From NCBI GenBank assembly GCA_949317995.1, contig OX439036.1:106805669-106869668 (forward strand): a stretch of 64,000 nt of DNA, given 5' to 3'. Positions 1-12,068 of the stretch are shown here, piece by piece. The position numbers were made by a program, and so were the translations under genes. Origin of the DNA: Acholoe squamosa. Taxonomy: Eukaryota > Annelida > Polychaeta > Phyllodocida > Polynoidae. Each line of letters begins with the position of its first letter. Position 1 is the stretch's first letter. The notes beneath the pieces were generated by a model. It ran no database searches. It saw nothing but the letters and a program-made list of their open reading frames with translations, and was not told the origin of the DNA.

Positions 1-26
1 CTACTTGGTCTCTGTCGTCATACAAG

Positions 27-976
27 TACCGTAATCTCCCGCGTATAAGGCGCGTCTTATACGTGAATCAGATCGTGTGCAGGTCTTATACGCGGGAGGG
101 TAATTGCCTTGAGTTGGGGGTGCGCCTTATACGCGGGGTACCTACAACTTCCAATCCAGAATGATGTACACAGACTCATGTATTTTCTTTAACCAAAGAA
201 AAGGTGTAGTCTATACCATGGTGCTCTGTATACCCTTAAACTGCTGAATGAAGCATAGCATTCTGCTCATCATAAAAGTGTTTGGCAATATCTGTTAACC
301 CAACTCACTGAGAGCTTTGTTAATTATATTATTGACCTTTTAATCAAGAGAATCCATGCAGCATTATAATCAATAATCCTTCCCTAGTGTGTGCTGCCAC
401 CTGGTGTAATGTTCTGATTCCAGAGATGGAAGTCTTCAGGGATTTTCAAGTCATAAATCCCTATACATTCATATACAAAATAATCTCTGTGATTCCTAGA
501 ATTACACCAGGTGGCAGCACACACTAGGGCAGGATTATTGATTATAATGCTGCATGGATTCTCTTGATTAAAAGGTCAATAATATAATCAACAAAGCTCT
601 CAGTGAGTGGGGTTAACAGATATTGCCAAACACTTTTATGATGAGCAGAATGCTATGCTTCATTCAGCAGTTTAAGGGTATACAGAGCACCATGGTATAG
701 ACTACACCTTTTCTTTGGTTAAAGAAAATACATGACTAGTTTGGGTGTTGGGTCTAAGTTGAAGTTGAATGTACCTAGGTACGGTCTACCCTGACACCCT
801 GGGGTGTGCCTTCTACGTGAAACGCACCCCAGCAGTAAGGGGTGCGCCTTATACGCGAGGTTATTCAAAAAACCCATTCAGAGGCAGCAGGTGCGCCTTC
901 TACGCGGACCTGCCTTCTCTGAGTTGTGGGTGCGCCTTCTACGCGGGCTGCGCCTTCTACGCGGGAGATTACGGTA
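27..976. mobile_element. Nested foldback element with TACCGTAATC ends
   Basis: The left end reads TACCGTAATCTCCCGCG (from 27). The right end carries the complementary GGGAGATTACGGTA ending at 976. Next to both ends are several copies of a motif like TGCGCCTTCTACGCGGG (about 90-140 on the left, 805-965 on the right), so the termini hold short repeats. A much more exact inverted repeat (177-734) sits inside. No transposase ORF is visible; the ORFs across 769-1197 simply read through the terminal repeats. It is probably a non-autonomous foldback transposon. The superfamily is not assigned, although the TACC...GGTA ends resemble those of the element at 16429-16612. Confidence 0.6.
177..734. repeat. 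Near-perfect 234-bp inverted repeat with 90-bp spacer
   Basis: Arms 177-410 and 501-734 are reverse complements of identical length. By eye I found only about three mismatches, near 307, 331 and 389 and their partners. The spacer (411-500) holds a fragment resembling the GGATGGAAGT / CAGGGATTTTC family. Such symmetry implies a recent origin or ongoing arm-to-arm gene conversion. A transcript would fold into a long hairpin. Confidence 0.85.
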
Positions 977-2355
977 CATGCAAGACGATAGTATGTATCC
1001 AGGGACTTCTTCACAAATATGAAATCTGCCGACAGGGGCTTAGTGGACTGTTCGTTGTCCAGAGGATGCTTTTAAATTATAAATTGTGGAGTGACCAGGA
1101 TACCAAGTTCCAAACTCCCATTTTCTCAGATTTCCTCTTCTATATGGCCAAACCAGTGAGCGCTGTCCATTCACTATGGGGAGAAGGTCACAGCTGACCA
1201 GCCGGCGTCACCGTGTCCGCTAGGACAGATGACAGCGCCACCCCCGGGAGTAGTTTGTATTAATTACAATCAACAGGAATCTAATAAATAAATTAAATAG
1301 TCTGAGTGACTGAAATATGGAGCATATCTTGATAATTGCTTCCGCCAGGTGAGTGACTAAGCACCTCACTTAATTACCTGAGGAATGTAGATTATGGATG
1401 CCCAACATTTTATTCATTTTATGGAGACATGGGAAGTGTTTGAGCCATGTTGCACCCAGCCTAGGTATACAGATATTGTTCAAGTGTTTCGTCAATTCAT
1501 AAATGGATGTCTTCACGTTTCTCCTGGTTTCAGAGATTTTTAGTTTGATAGGCCAATAGCTTTCTCTACAAAACCTATATTTCCAGAGATTAAATTGAGC
1601 ATTTCATATATATTTTAGCTCAGCAACCTTCATCTCTTTAATTCACTGTTGAAGGAAAACTGATCTGAAACAATAATACATGTATTGAATGATCAAGAAA
1701 CAATGAGAGAAAACGGCGTGTCCATGTACTACTTACGCAAAGGGACTGTGCGTAGCCAGCTGAATAGGACCTCCTCTGTATACTACTTACCTCTAGACAC
1801 TATTGTTATTTTGATTCTAAGTATATATGGCTCTAGTTCCTGAAATAGATGCCTAGAATGAACAAGATATCACAGAGAGAAACAGACAGACAGACAGATA
1901 GACAGGGAAGGAGACCGACAGAGACAGAGGTAAAAGAGATTGTCCCGATGCTGAGCCTTATTAGCCTCCATTAATTAATCAGACACCTAATTAAGTAGAC
2001 TGACCAGGACCTGACCCCGTGACATGTCTCATGTCCTGTCTGATGTATCAGATGTCTGACTAGAACTGGCAGCTTAAAGGCAGTTGGCAAAGCTGGTATT
2101 TACTGATTGGGGAAGGGTTCAGGGACTGGGAGGGGGGAGGAGCATATTGGGTTACAGTTAAACATTGTATGTAGCATGGTACCTCATGGCTTCACTGTTA
2201 TTTCTGTGTCACCCTGTCCATTTTTGTATAAGCTCTATGAACCAAGGCATCATTAAATAGCTGTTTAATTGATAGCTAATATTGTCCTTTTTTCACAAAA
2301 ATGAACAGAAGTGAGATACAACAGAATCCTAATAATTCTAGTAGGATATTACTTG
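977..2355. other. Non-coding stretch, no gene recognised
   Basis: I see no gene-like ORF. There is a short GACA-rich simple repeat near 1881-1930 and a degraded dispersed-repeat fragment at about 1525-1640 (TTTCAGAGATTTTTAG motif). The rest is AT-rich and unremarkable. Confidence 0.5.
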
Positions 2356-2576
2356 CGCTGTAAAGAAAATGTTGTCGAGAAAACAGTGCATTCCTTGTCC
2401 TAAAATTAACAGAGTTCTGTCGTTATTTTCAGAGATTCCTTGGACATTTGTGTACCACTGCACTGCCACCTGGGGCTTCTTGTAAAAACTACAGTGGTGC
2501 AATGCTTTTCAATTACGCTGGTCCACTGTTCAGTTTTACGAGGATCCCTGGTAGATTCTGCAGTTATTTTTACAGT
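2356..2576 (-). mobile_element. TA-type MITE with CACTGTAAAA ends, degraded copy
   Basis: Read on the minus strand this copy shows the family landmarks: CTGTAAAAATAACTG, then GAATCTACCAGGGATCCTCG, then AAAACTGAACAGTGGACC, and at the far end GACAACATTTTCTTTACAGC. It matches the copies at 4245, 14674, 28723 and 30114. It has no coding capacity, so it is a non-autonomous element. Both ends have drifted, so boundaries are good to a few bases. Confidence 0.7.
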
Positions 2577-3029
2577 CTGGTGTTCCGTTATACTGTGTAT
2601 ATAATTGCATTGTCCTAAGTAGACACAAGGTATTCTTGTTAATTTTATGTTTTATTTATATTATTCCAATTTCTATAATTTCAGGTGAGTAACGGTTGCC
2701 ATGGAGACGGCATGACTTTGACAAAGGATCAGGTTGGTCTTACACATGCTTGATGAAACCCCTTTATAAAGGGAAGGTATAACCACTCTCGTGGCATATT
2801 GGTGCATCACGATCATCATAAATGAGCATGAAGCAAAGTTGCATGTCTTGTCATTCTCATTGGGTTTTAAGATTGAGAATAGAGCACATGCCTTGTATTT
2901 TAGGTCATGCCCATCTTTCGGTAGGACTATAGGACTGTGTAGTCAGATTGGCACAAAGCCAACTCGGTCAGCATGCCCTGTCTACCAGGGCCCCACCACA
3001 ATGCCCAACGGGGTTAACCTCCAATTTAA

Positions 3030-3322
3030 CCCTTCCATGTCCATCATTTGCTATCTTGATGCAGTAATAAGAGTCATGGGGAGTAACTCGGCGGCACCAT
3101 TTCACTGCATCACCATCCTAAACCATAGGCCTGATGCATTGATCCACAATTTCCTAGCTCCAAGATTTCCTAGCTGGAAGTTGGTGCTGTACTCGTGCAT
3201 CATGGCAACAAATTGATGCATTGATGCATCGTGACACCAAAGTGCTGCATTGATGCATCATGACAATGCATCATGACAATAATAGGGCATGATGCCTTCA
3301 GGCATGATGCCGCCTGAAGAGG
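3030..3322. mobile_element. Two-hairpin (TTAA) MITE, degraded copy
   Basis: The stretch is flanked by TTAA (3026-3029 and 3323-3326) and is rich in the family motifs GATGCATCATG and TGATGCATTGATGCATC. The internal hairpins are scrambled and partly replaced by short duplications of TGATGCATCATGACA. Confidence 0.5.
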
Positions 3323-3326
3323 TTAA

Positions 3327-4244
3327 CATGGAGACAGCGCCCTGGCATACTGCCACCAGTGGTCCCCGTGTAAGTGGGTAGGTGACATTCTGGTGACAGT
3401 GAGGCGAGAGGTGAATCTGGACGTGCTGATGGTAGTCTAGTAGTATTGAGCTTCCCATGCATTTAACAACTTAAGTTCTTTGCTCATATCTCAAGATGTT
3501 CTATCTCTGAAATAAATACTGCAAGCCTATCCATGGCTAATCAAGTCTCTTTCCTGTTTTATGAGCACAGGAAAACATCTTATAGCAATTGGGGGAATTG
3601 CATTAAAATGCTGCCGGCCCCGCGATAGTTTCCTTGCATAGGGCTTTGTTCAAAGGCTTTCAAATACAAGTTCTAAGCATCCTGGTTAACCCAACACTCG
3701 AACTATAGACCTCTCTGGGGAACAGGAGCTTTGGACCAGTAATAAATCGCTACCCGTAGACACAATCCTGGTCCAATTACCCCAGCTGGAGGAGCTATCT
3801 TCATATTTAATCCTTGTATCAGGTATGGCTTACCAGTGGGGAATCCAGGATTGCAAACGAGGGATTACCCCCGTGTTTATTTTTTTGGGGGCGGGGACAA
3901 AAGGAGGGGTGCACCCCTTTTATATTTTAGCTATTCTCTTGATTTTAGGCCTAAGAAAGTTAAATGTACTCTTAAAAACGGTGTGTAGAAGGGATAAGGG
4001 GGCATACAGACAGTGACTAAAGTGTAGGGAGGGGGTATGCAGGGACGTGGATGAGACATAAGAGGGTAAGATTGTAGGGGTTGGAGTAGAATGAGTAGTG
4101 GCTCTGCAGACATATCGATCACCACTCTGTCTCTGACCCCCCCCCCTTCTCCACCACCACTAGTGCCACCAGCCTACTACACATCCACTGACCTGTCAGA
4201 CTAGCCAGGGTCCAAAAGCCCCCCCCCCCCAACACACACACACA
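3327..4244. other. Non-coding stretch with an old repeat fragment
   Basis: No gene is seen. Positions 3838-3930 resemble one end of the CAGTGGCGGAT-type element (GGATTGCAAACGAGGGATTA, later AAAAGGAGGGGTGCACCCC). A C-run and a short CA repeat (about 4220-4246) adjoin the next MITE. Confidence 0.45.
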
Positions 4245-4433
4245 CACTATAAAAATAACTGTTGAATCTACCAGGGATCCTCTTAAAACTGAGGAGCGGA
4301 CCACCGTAATTGACAAGCACTGAACCAGGTGGCAGTACCTTGGTACACAAATGTACAAGGAATCTCTGTGAAAATAGTGATGGTAACTTCAGAACGAGGA
4401 ATGCGGCGTTATTTCGGTGACATTTTTGCAGTG
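4245..4433 (+). mobile_element. TA-type MITE with CACTGTAAAA ends
   Basis: Starts CACTATAAAAATAACTG, carries GAATCTACCAGGGATCCTC and ACAAGGAATCTCTGTGAAA, and ends ACATTTTTGCAGTG. It has the same order of landmarks as the copies at 14674 and 28723. It abuts a CA microsatellite on its left. Non-coding. Confidence 0.75.
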
Positions 4434-5431
4434 CACCTCCATACATGTGCACCAAGTATATGAGAATGATACTACCTTTTCTGCTTTAACAAGGGCTCTT
4501 ACTATGTGTTTTCAACTGGAATACCTGTTTTGTCTAGATGTCTGAGGTATTGAGAAGTGTATGATGGTGAGTAGTATAGGCAAAGGCTCGTTATTCTGTG
4601 GATATAGCACTCCACTTGAGGCTTCACATTTAGATTTCAAACGCTTCTTTATCGTACTTTCCCATTAAGAGCAATGTTAATAGTTATGTATGAGGCGTCA
4701 GATTTGTAATTCAACGGATTCTTTGTCGTTTTTTCCTAAAGCAATGTTATTGGCATACAACCTTGTCCAATTCCTGATGCAAGGTTGGTGGGATATGTAT
4801 TGGGATTGCAGGGCTTTAGTTCATAGTACCGCCTTGGTCATCAATCCCAGATGCCCCAACCTTCAACTACCATAAGTCTATAAGGTATATAAGCCCCTCC
4901 CAACATGCTCTCCTGTCCCTAATCCTGACCGACCTCAGCACTCCCTGGTGGGGATTGAAGACACTAACAGCGTCTCTACTGCGTCTCAGACAACGCCATT
5001 AAACAAGGATCAATCTCCATGCATGGGAATATACCTCCGATCTCCAACCAGAGGTTTAGTCCCTGTTGTAGATCTATAGTGTGACCTACCAGAACTACAA
5101 GGAATTGCAATATGGCGACCTCACGAAGCTCAGCTCTACCTCAATGACATCTATTAGGTCTTTGAAAGAATACTCAGATTATCTTAATCTAAGAAATCTC
5201 ATGTTCTGCTCTAGAGATATCACTTCATAGCCTAGAGAGAAAAAGTACACGTTTTCACTCTCATTAGAACTGTAAAAAAACCCACAGAGGACATCTGAAG
5301 ATTCTACACCTATCGCATAATACCAGACCAAGGTGGTGCACTGCTACAACATTGCAAATAGTTGTGTGAATCCAGATAGATATAGTGGGCCCTATATCTA
5401 GATGAATAAAACACTATACATTAGTTTGGTC
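4434..5431. other. Non-coding stretch, nothing recognised
   Basis: I see no convincing ORF, hairpin or repeat family member in this kilobase. Confidence 0.4.
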
Positions 5432-5689
5432 ATTTTAATACACCAGATTGCGCTCCGGTAGCCCTGCTGCTCACATGGGCATGTCAAGCATCCACTCACA
5501 GGGCTCCGTAGCGTTACCCTTAGTGCCCAGACACCCCTGACAAAGGTGCCCACTTTCAATATAAAAAAGACATAAGGTAGACCCTTACAAACATATGGGC
5601 CTATAACAGGTACTGGAGTCCAAGTCAGCCATGCCCCTGTAGGAGGAGTAAATTGACTTGGTCAGCACTAGCGCCATCTGCTGTATCAT
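5432..5689 (-). mobile_element. Dispersed element with AGATGGCGCT ends
   Basis: This is a reverse-oriented relative of 26346-26688. It shares the end motif GCGCCATCTGCTGTATCA, the segment CAGCCATGCCCCTGT, and the segment ACCCTTAGTGCCCAGACACC. Both copies have similar motifs at both ends, so a short inverted-repeat DNA element is likely. No target duplication is clear. Confidence 0.55.
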
Positions 5690-5954
5690 GCTTATGAAAA
5701 GATTGTATACTAGTTCTAGATGTGCACAGGCCAGGCTACCTTTCTTTTCAACCAATGATACAAGCAGAACCCCCTACCTTGGCCCACCTCCCAATCTAGC
5801 ACCAGCTAACTAGCCGATTTCCTCACAAATTCCTCCGTATCAGCAGGTGATTGGATGTAGGATGCACGCCGCTGATTGGCTCCTTTGATCACCGGAAGTA
5901 AGTTGCCTGGGGCATTCTGGGTAGTCTCTGTGCACCTAATAGCCGCCAAATAGG

Positions 5955-6103
5955 AAGGTAATTGTATTTTAGAGGCAGGGGAGGGGGGGCTTGGGGCTAT
6001 TGTTGGCCTTGTGGGTAAAATTGTTGCTTTGTTAGTGGGCCTTTTTTTTGTCTCACAAACCCTTTGAAGGCCACCTAATGCATTAACGCAATTTGATTTT
6101 TTG
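5955..6103 (+). repeat. Dispersed repeat, partner of 7318-7446
   Basis: Shares the blocks GGGGCTATTGTTGGCC, GTTGCTTTGTTAGTGGGCC and TTTTGTCTC with 7318-7446, in the same order and spacing. Family unknown. An ORF read through on the other strand appears to be a by-product. Confidence 0.6.
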
Positions 6104-6255
6104 TCGCAATGACACATAGATGTGATTAACTTGAAAGGTGCTACAATCATACATGATGCTGACACTGTGGGGTTGATACACCTGTGAAGAATCTACATGA
6201 TGCACCAATGCAGTGCCTGTGAGTAGGCCTTCCAGCACCTAATTGATGCATCATA

Positions 6256-6437
6256 CAGGGATGGAAGTATTCAGAGATTTCCCTATATTCAGGGATTTTC
6301 AAGTTCTCAAGACCTGTACATTCATTCTTACATAGAATCTAGAATCAAGATTGAACATGTCGGGAAAACATGTGCCCTGATTTCTGATTCTGATTTAGGA
6401 ACTGAGGAACCTTTCTGTACGGTCACTTTCATCCCTG
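6256..6437. mobile_element. hAT-like MITE with CAGGGATGGAAGT ends
   Basis: Left end CAGGGATGGAAGT and right end CACTTTCATCCCTG (the complement is CAGGGATGAAAGTG) form a terminal inverted repeat. ATCAT occurs at both edges and may be part of a target duplication. The element interrupts a two-hairpin MITE fragment (TTGATGCATCAT). Related fragments occur near 421, 1525, 9640, 10765, 29740 and 54690. Confidence 0.6.
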
Positions 6438-7317
6438 ATCATGATGATAAAGGAACCTGAATCTGGAGGCACCATTCCCGCCTACCTAAAGGGCTATACC
6501 CCCTCAGGGTGTGTGTGTGTGTGGGGGGGGGGGTGGGCTGATGAGCTGAGGTCACTGTGTCAGTAGATTAACATGAACCGCGTGGGATAAGCCCCTTGGG
6601 GAAGGTTTGTATGAGGGGGGGGTGTGCGGGGGGGGGGGGAGAAAAGTGGGATAACTTCAGGGGTGGGATCAACTAACCCCATGCAACCCCCCCCCCCCAC
6701 TCAGCTGTCCCAAATCCTTCCATCTTAGGATCAGAATCTTTCAAGGCAAATAGTGGAGTAAGGATAAGAGATGCAAAGATGGGAATGTCCTATATATTGG
6801 TATGCCAGGGAGCATCTGTACTCCCATGTTGTGTGTTTTATAATTATGCACACCCATAACCCTGAACCCAATAGCTGCTGGTATAAGTAGGGAATTTATT
6901 CACAAAGAAAACTTCTCCCATTTGTTACTAGCCACCCACCCCCCCCCCTCCAGCAACCCTCCTGTTACATCATCACTGTCGCTGATACTGAGTCATCCCC
7001 ACCCCAGTCAAATACCCACCCTCACATAGGCGTGGTACCACTTGGGTATTGAGTGGTTAAGTGGGGGTGTCATATATAGGGGACAGAAAATGAAGCTGGA
7101 TGGGGTAAACAAGGAATAACAAGCAAAGAAGAAGTAAAAGGCACAAGATGAAACCCACAGGACGTTGGAACTTTCAGTATATAGAGGGAAAGGGTAATTT
7201 CAGCATTGCAAGCTCTTGGATGGGGAATAAAAGGCTACAGTGGTAACGGAAAGAAGTAGAAAGGCATTAACGTAAAAGGACATTCAGTGCGTCTCCCTCC
7301 CCCTACTTGTGCAACAC
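6438..7317. other. Non-coding stretch rich in G and C homopolymers
   Basis: No gene seen. Homopolymer runs of about 9-11 G or C occur near 6520, 6630, 6690 and 6940. The rest is not recognised. Confidence 0.45.
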
Positions 7318-7446
7318 ATATATTTGAGAGGCTGGGGCTGGGGGCTATTGTGGGCCATATGAGTAAGGTTGTTGCTTTGTTGGTGGGGCCTTTATTTTTG
7401 TCTCTATAGCCCTTTAAGTGCAACAAAATGCATTGGTGCAATATTT
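7318..7446 (+). repeat. Dispersed repeat, partner of 5955-6103
   Basis: Shares GGGGGCTATTGTGGGCC, GTTGCTTTGTTGGTGGGGCC and TTTTTGTCTC with 5955-6103. Confidence 0.6.
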
Positions 7447-7729
7447 TCACCTACCTACCCTATAGGATTTTCAACCATTTACTATGAGAAACTCGACATG
7501 ATGATTGAATTTGTATGGACAGAAAGAGACGAAGAGTGTAGGCTGCTGGGTTTAGATGAGGGCAGGGAAAGGCTACAATTAGTAGAATTATGGGTAGAAA
7601 GGTATTTAGGTAAATAGACATTCTGTGCATGTCCTCCTGCCTACATTGTGCCACATTGTGTGGTTACCGGCAGGCTGTAGGCCATTGTGCTAGTGTCCCA
7701 TGGGGGAGGCATTGTTACCCTTTAATCCT

Positions 7730-7910
7730 GGGCTTCCCTAGCCCTCTTAAAAGGGTCTATTTCTCCTCTTTCCTATCCCCTCGGGATGTGTGTGGTGCAC
7801 ATATGCGCGGGCATTGAAACATTCCCCTGTGAAATAGTGTAATGTAGTTCTTGCCATGAATATGACCTTAGCTGTCGAAATGGCGTTAAACATCTATTAC
7901 TCACTCACTC
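7730..7910 (+). mobile_element. SINE-like retroposon with TCAC tail
   Basis: The body runs from GGGCTTCCCTAGCCC to GGCGTTAAACATCTATTAC, followed by a (TCAC)n tail. A perfect 13-bp target duplication, ACCCTTTAATCCT, flanks it (7717-7729 and 7911-7923). This is the hallmark of target-primed reverse transcription. It shares its 5' start with the copies at 14166, 42541 and 54909. No tRNA A/B boxes are obvious in the head. Confidence 0.85.
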
Positions 7911-7923
7911 ACCCTTTAATCCT

Positions 7924-8068
7924 ATAAGGGGTGCATGGTGCCTCCAGGTTCATGTTCCTTGGTCGGCATGATGCACCATTGCAGTACTGGCGAGGCTGCT
8001 CGCCAGCACTGCATTGGTGCATCATGCCGACTCTTTGAGCACACACCGATCCCATAGGACCAGTAATC
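7924..8068 (+). mobile_element. Two-hairpin MITE, partial copy
   Basis: Holds one intact hairpin with core TACTGGCGAGGCTGCTCGCC between GCATGATGCACC and GGTGCATCATGCC. The second hairpin and the right terminus are missing. Confidence 0.7.
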
Positions 8069-9160
8069 AGAGATACAAATTTTAAGAATTCGCCTATAGG
8101 CTTACCCAGATTTCCTTTCTTGGACCAAAGCTTTGGAGAAATTTACAATGATTTGAGAAAGTTTATAGATTTGTATTTTCAGAATTATTAACACACCCTT
8201 ACTTAAATCATTGAATATTCATGACGCATAAATGCAGCTCTGGTGAGTTTCCTGCCAGACAAAAGATGAGCATAAGGCAGTGGGGTAGGCAGCACCTAGG
8301 AGGCTAAGTGTCTACTGGGGTGCTGGAGAAGGCATTGGGTATCAGTGGGTTGGTGGGGGGGGGTGGAGGAGGGGTTGTAGGGGTAAGAGAGGTGTGAAGG
8401 CACTTGAGTCTTTGTGAGTAGATTACCATTTTGATGGCTTTATGAGTGGTTCAGTCTCCCAGGGGGATGAGCTATGATGAACATGTCTACTTGTATGTAG
8501 GTCACACAGCGAGCTTCTCACAGCCTTATAGAGCAGCTCCCTCAGTTCCAGCTGTTTATGCCCTTTCACATGTTCCTAGATCATTAGAAAGGGCTGCTCT
8601 ACTCACTACAACTGCGTCCCCTTCATGACGTTCTTCGGAATGGCCGCAGACTTCATATTGGTTTGAGAACAGGTTTTCAGCTGCTTGGTGGAGGGCAGAA
8701 CTCCCAACCATTGCCTTAGTTAATGAAAATAGCTAACATAGACTCAGTTATTAGAGCCAATTAATACATATCGACCTTCAGTAGGATTTTTATCTCTTAT
8801 TAGATGGAGTACACACCTAGTAGGATAGGCTGACCCAGGCTATCAAACTGGTATTGATAAGAAAATAAACTCCAAAATTAGCATTGATAAACAAGAGGAA
8901 TTCAGAATGAATAGGAATGGGACCCCAACCTTTCCTATCTAAATCCGGCACTGCAGCAAGGATACCACAGGGGTAGGATGGTATATATAAGCTCCTTGAC
9001 TGTATCCTCTGCCGCCTCATGGTATATATAAGCTCCTTGACTGTATCCTCTGCCGCCTCAGTTGCCTCCAGACCTTCCACTGCTCATAATCCAATTCATT
9101 ACCCTATAACTGCCCTAAAATCCGGCCCCAGACTCCCCCTTATCACACCCTCATCCCTAA
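8069..9160. other. Non-coding stretch with a 41-bp tandem duplication
   Basis: No gene recognised. A segment containing GGTATATATAAGCTCC is directly repeated at 8978-9018 and 9019-9059 (period 41). It resembles two TATA boxes, but I see no transcription unit attached. A CTAAATCCGGCACTGC end of the CAGTGGCGGAT-type family lies at about 8938. Confidence 0.5.
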
Positions 9161-9390
9161 CCATCAAGGGGCTCCTGATGCAGGAGTGCATCATGCCCAT
9201 TGGTCGGCATGATGCACCAATGAAGTGCTAGTGAGACTGCTTGCCAGCACGTCATTGGAGCATCATGCCGACCCTCTGGGAGTGTATCGATTCGATAGGG
9301 TCAGCATGATGCATGAGTGCAGCCCTGACATTCATGCATCATGATGACCATTGGATATGACGCATTAATGAATCGGTGGCCCTCAAAGGG
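9161..9390 (+). mobile_element. Two-hairpin MITE, nearly full length
   Basis: Shows the left end, GGAGTGCATCATGCCCATT, the first hairpin (core AAGTGCTAGTGAGACTGCTT), a middle palindrome (CCGACCCTCTGGGAG), a shortened second hairpin, and a right end GGCCCTCAAAGGG. The flanking TTAA has decayed on both sides. Confidence 0.8.
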
Positions 9391-9588
9391 TTCATTACTT
9401 ACTAACCACCCTAAAACCCAGCCCCAGATATTCCTTATCAAATACTCATCCTGATTCAGGTCCCTGGGCCCCTCACCTCACCATGCGAACACTTCAGGGA
9501 CGCCAGAACAATGCAATGAGCAAATCAGAGCAGCTCATGGCGAGCAAATCAGAAGGGGTGGTAATAGTGAATGGGTTGAATTTATTAA

Positions 9589-9975
9589 ACCTTTAAAGCC
9601 TGCCTAGTGCATTGTCACCAGTGGTAGGCCTTCAGAGGTTTTTTCTCTTATTTCAGAATTTTTTTTAGTTCCAAAACCTTTACATTCCTACATATTAGAA
9701 TGGTTTCTAATGAGCATTTCATGAATATTTGTGCTGGGTCACTTCCATTGCTGCATGATGCATGAATGCAGAAATGGTGAGTAACTCACCAAGAATGCAT
9801 TCATGCATCATGCTGAGACTATGTGAGTTGATGCACTTTTAATGTGTCTGCATGATGCACCAATGCACTGAGTTGATACATAAACTAGCGGGTTAGTACT
9901 AGTATTGTATTGGGGCATCATGTTGACCAAGGAACATGGACCTATAGAGGCATCACGCATGCAGCCCTTAGAGGG
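9589..9975. mobile_element. Two-hairpin MITE, divergent copy with insertion
   Basis: TTAA precedes 9589 and follows 9975. A GATGCATGAATGCAG hairpin lies at about 9765-9815, and a broken second hairpin follows. The left third carries a fragment of the CAGAGATTTTT family, probably a nested insertion. Confidence 0.55.
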
Positions 9976-10194
9976 TTAAAATGAGTTGGTGAAAGGGAGG
10001 GTTTATCTAATAACAGAACACAAGAAGAAGGGAGAACTCCCAGGTTGATGTTAATAGTGTGAGCTGCTCAGAGACACGTGTGGAGGGTGTGATAATAATA
10101 GAGGTGGTTATAGAATGTCAGATGGAAATTGGGGATGTGCAGTTAGAAGATTGCTGGGGAAGAAAATGGATGTAGGACAGTCATACTCCAACCC

Positions 10195-10479
10195 TTAAAA
10201 GGCAGTATGATGTCCTATTCAGGGATTGATGCAAAATTCATGTCATGATACACCGATGCATGTGGTGGGAGTGTATCAGCATGATGCATTAATGCAGCAC
10301 TGGCGGGTATCAGGGATGCAGTCAAGCATTATTTTGACACAGGAGCATCATGCCGTCCCAAAGGTTGTTATAACACTGCTGGGGGAAGTCAGAGTGCATT
10401 ATCCTGAATGCTGCATTCTGATTGGTTGATTTACTGTGCATTATCTAGATGGATAATGCACTCCTGGCAAAGGAGGTTA
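10195..10479. mobile_element. Two-hairpin MITE, degraded
   Basis: Bounded by CCCTTAAAAGG on the left and GGAGGTTAA on the right, with scattered GATGCA motifs and a palindrome at GCATTATCTAGATGGATAATGC (about 10439-10460). Confidence 0.45.
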
Positions 10480-10561
10480 ACTTCATCTCACCTTTAGACT
10501 TCATGATTGCTATTCATGTGTTGTCAAGCCGCTGATGGGTGATTTTTCTGTGTTATAACGG

Positions 10562-10641
10562 GAATAATGCACTTGGTCATGGCTGTGGGCGTGCTCTAGA
10601 CTGTATTTAACATGCCCACAGCCATGACCCGTGCATTATTC
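10562..10641. repeat. 30-bp stem hairpin
   Basis: The arm from 10562 (AATAATGCACTTGGTCATGG onward) is complementary to 10612-10641 (ending GACCCGTGCATTATT). The stem is about 30 bp around a 20-bp loop. It is not part of a recognisable two-hairpin copy. Confidence 0.7.
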
Positions 10642-11106
10642 TCTGAATAGTGCATTAATGCATACTGCACATTGTTGCAGGCTTACTGGTAAATACCTCA
10701 TCAAAGCTACATCCATGCATCATGCTGACCCTATAAGGCTGGTACCCTCCTGGAGGATTCATGTCACCAGGGATCTACATTTTCAGAATTTTGTATGATT
10801 TCAGAATTTTCTCAGTTCCTCATGCCTATAGAATCTCTCAGATTTCTTCATGACATCAAAGTTTTGTAGTATTTTACAATGAATTCAAAACCTATATCCT
10901 TGAATGTCTGATCTGTCTTAATGAATAAAGGATTAAAATAGCAATTAAAATCGCATGTGGTCTTTAAAGGGTTAAACAAGATATTAGATCCCACTCCCTG
11001 TCCCTCCCTAAGTGTCGGTATGCACCAGTTGATTAGCTCTTCACCCTCGAGGGACACCTTGTCATGGATGAATCATACCCATCTTTGTAAACCCATCTTC
11101 ACTCCT

Positions 11107-11108
<2 letters not shown>

Positions 11109-11176
<68 letters not shown>
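11109..11176. repeat. TC microsatellite, 34 copies
   Basis: Perfect dinucleotide run of 68 bp. The ORF through it (Leu-Ser repeats) is an artefact. Confidence 0.97.
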
Positions 11177-11179
<3 letters not shown>

Positions 11180-12068
11180 TGGGAAGTATTCCCAGTGGGT
11201 ATAATAGCAGTTTAGTTGACAATCATGACTGCTTCTTCAGTGTTGTTCAACTATAACTAGCAATCCAGGATTGGAATTTATCCATTCCCATTTGGTACAA
11301 CCTAAAACAAAAGATGATACTTTTCGTTAAAATTTGAAGAGTTAGATTAATAAAATTCTTGTTTTTCATTACACCTTTCCTGACAATAATAATCTTCAGA
11401 TATTCAGTCCTGTTGAAATCACTCTGGGCCTGACTGCGAAGGGAAAATCTTTTCATATCTATAGACTGTCAATGGCGGTGTTTGTATGATGTAAAATGCT
11501 GCACCAGAACCAGTAGAGTTCTACAATTACAGACTAGGGATATAATGCATGGAGGGGTACAGCACAGAATTCCTTGCTTTATCCTTTTCTTCTTCATAAC
11601 AGAATCCATGTATTCTGCAGACCAGAAAGAACCACCAAGACCAACCAGGGTCCCCAGACTTAGATTAGAAGTTAGGAGTCCTGAATAGATGTATGCACCG
11701 ACCGGTGGGTAGATTGCATGTCTGTACCCTGCCAATCCTATAGGGCTGACCCGGGATACATTACCAACCAATGAGATAACTCCCTCCATTCACTGCAGAA
11801 TCTTTTGGGTACATTATGTAACACCTGGTACCTCATGCTGGTTGTTATCAGTGTTTATCTTACCAGGTGCCAGATCAGGCAATGGCGGATCCACACAGCG
11901 TCCATACTAAACTCTATAGGGATGATATAGCTCTCCACAAGGGTTGACGTGGTGTGTAGACATAACCCTGTTAACTCCACAAGGGTTGCCTTTGTGCATT
12001 ATGACCTATGAGTATGATGCACACCTGCAGTTAAAGGTCCCCTTTACCGGGTCAGAGAAGCGCTGAAT
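11177..12068. other. Non-coding stretch, nothing recognised
   Basis: Short ORFs on both strands show no recognisable domain. No repeat family member was identified. Confidence 0.4.

Noticed and set aside
2791-3216. 141-codon plus-strand ORF
   Set aside because: Its second half reads through a degraded two-hairpin MITE.
8978-9059. Two TATA-box promoters
   Set aside because: TATATAA occurs within a 41-bp tandem duplication with no adjacent gene or start signal.
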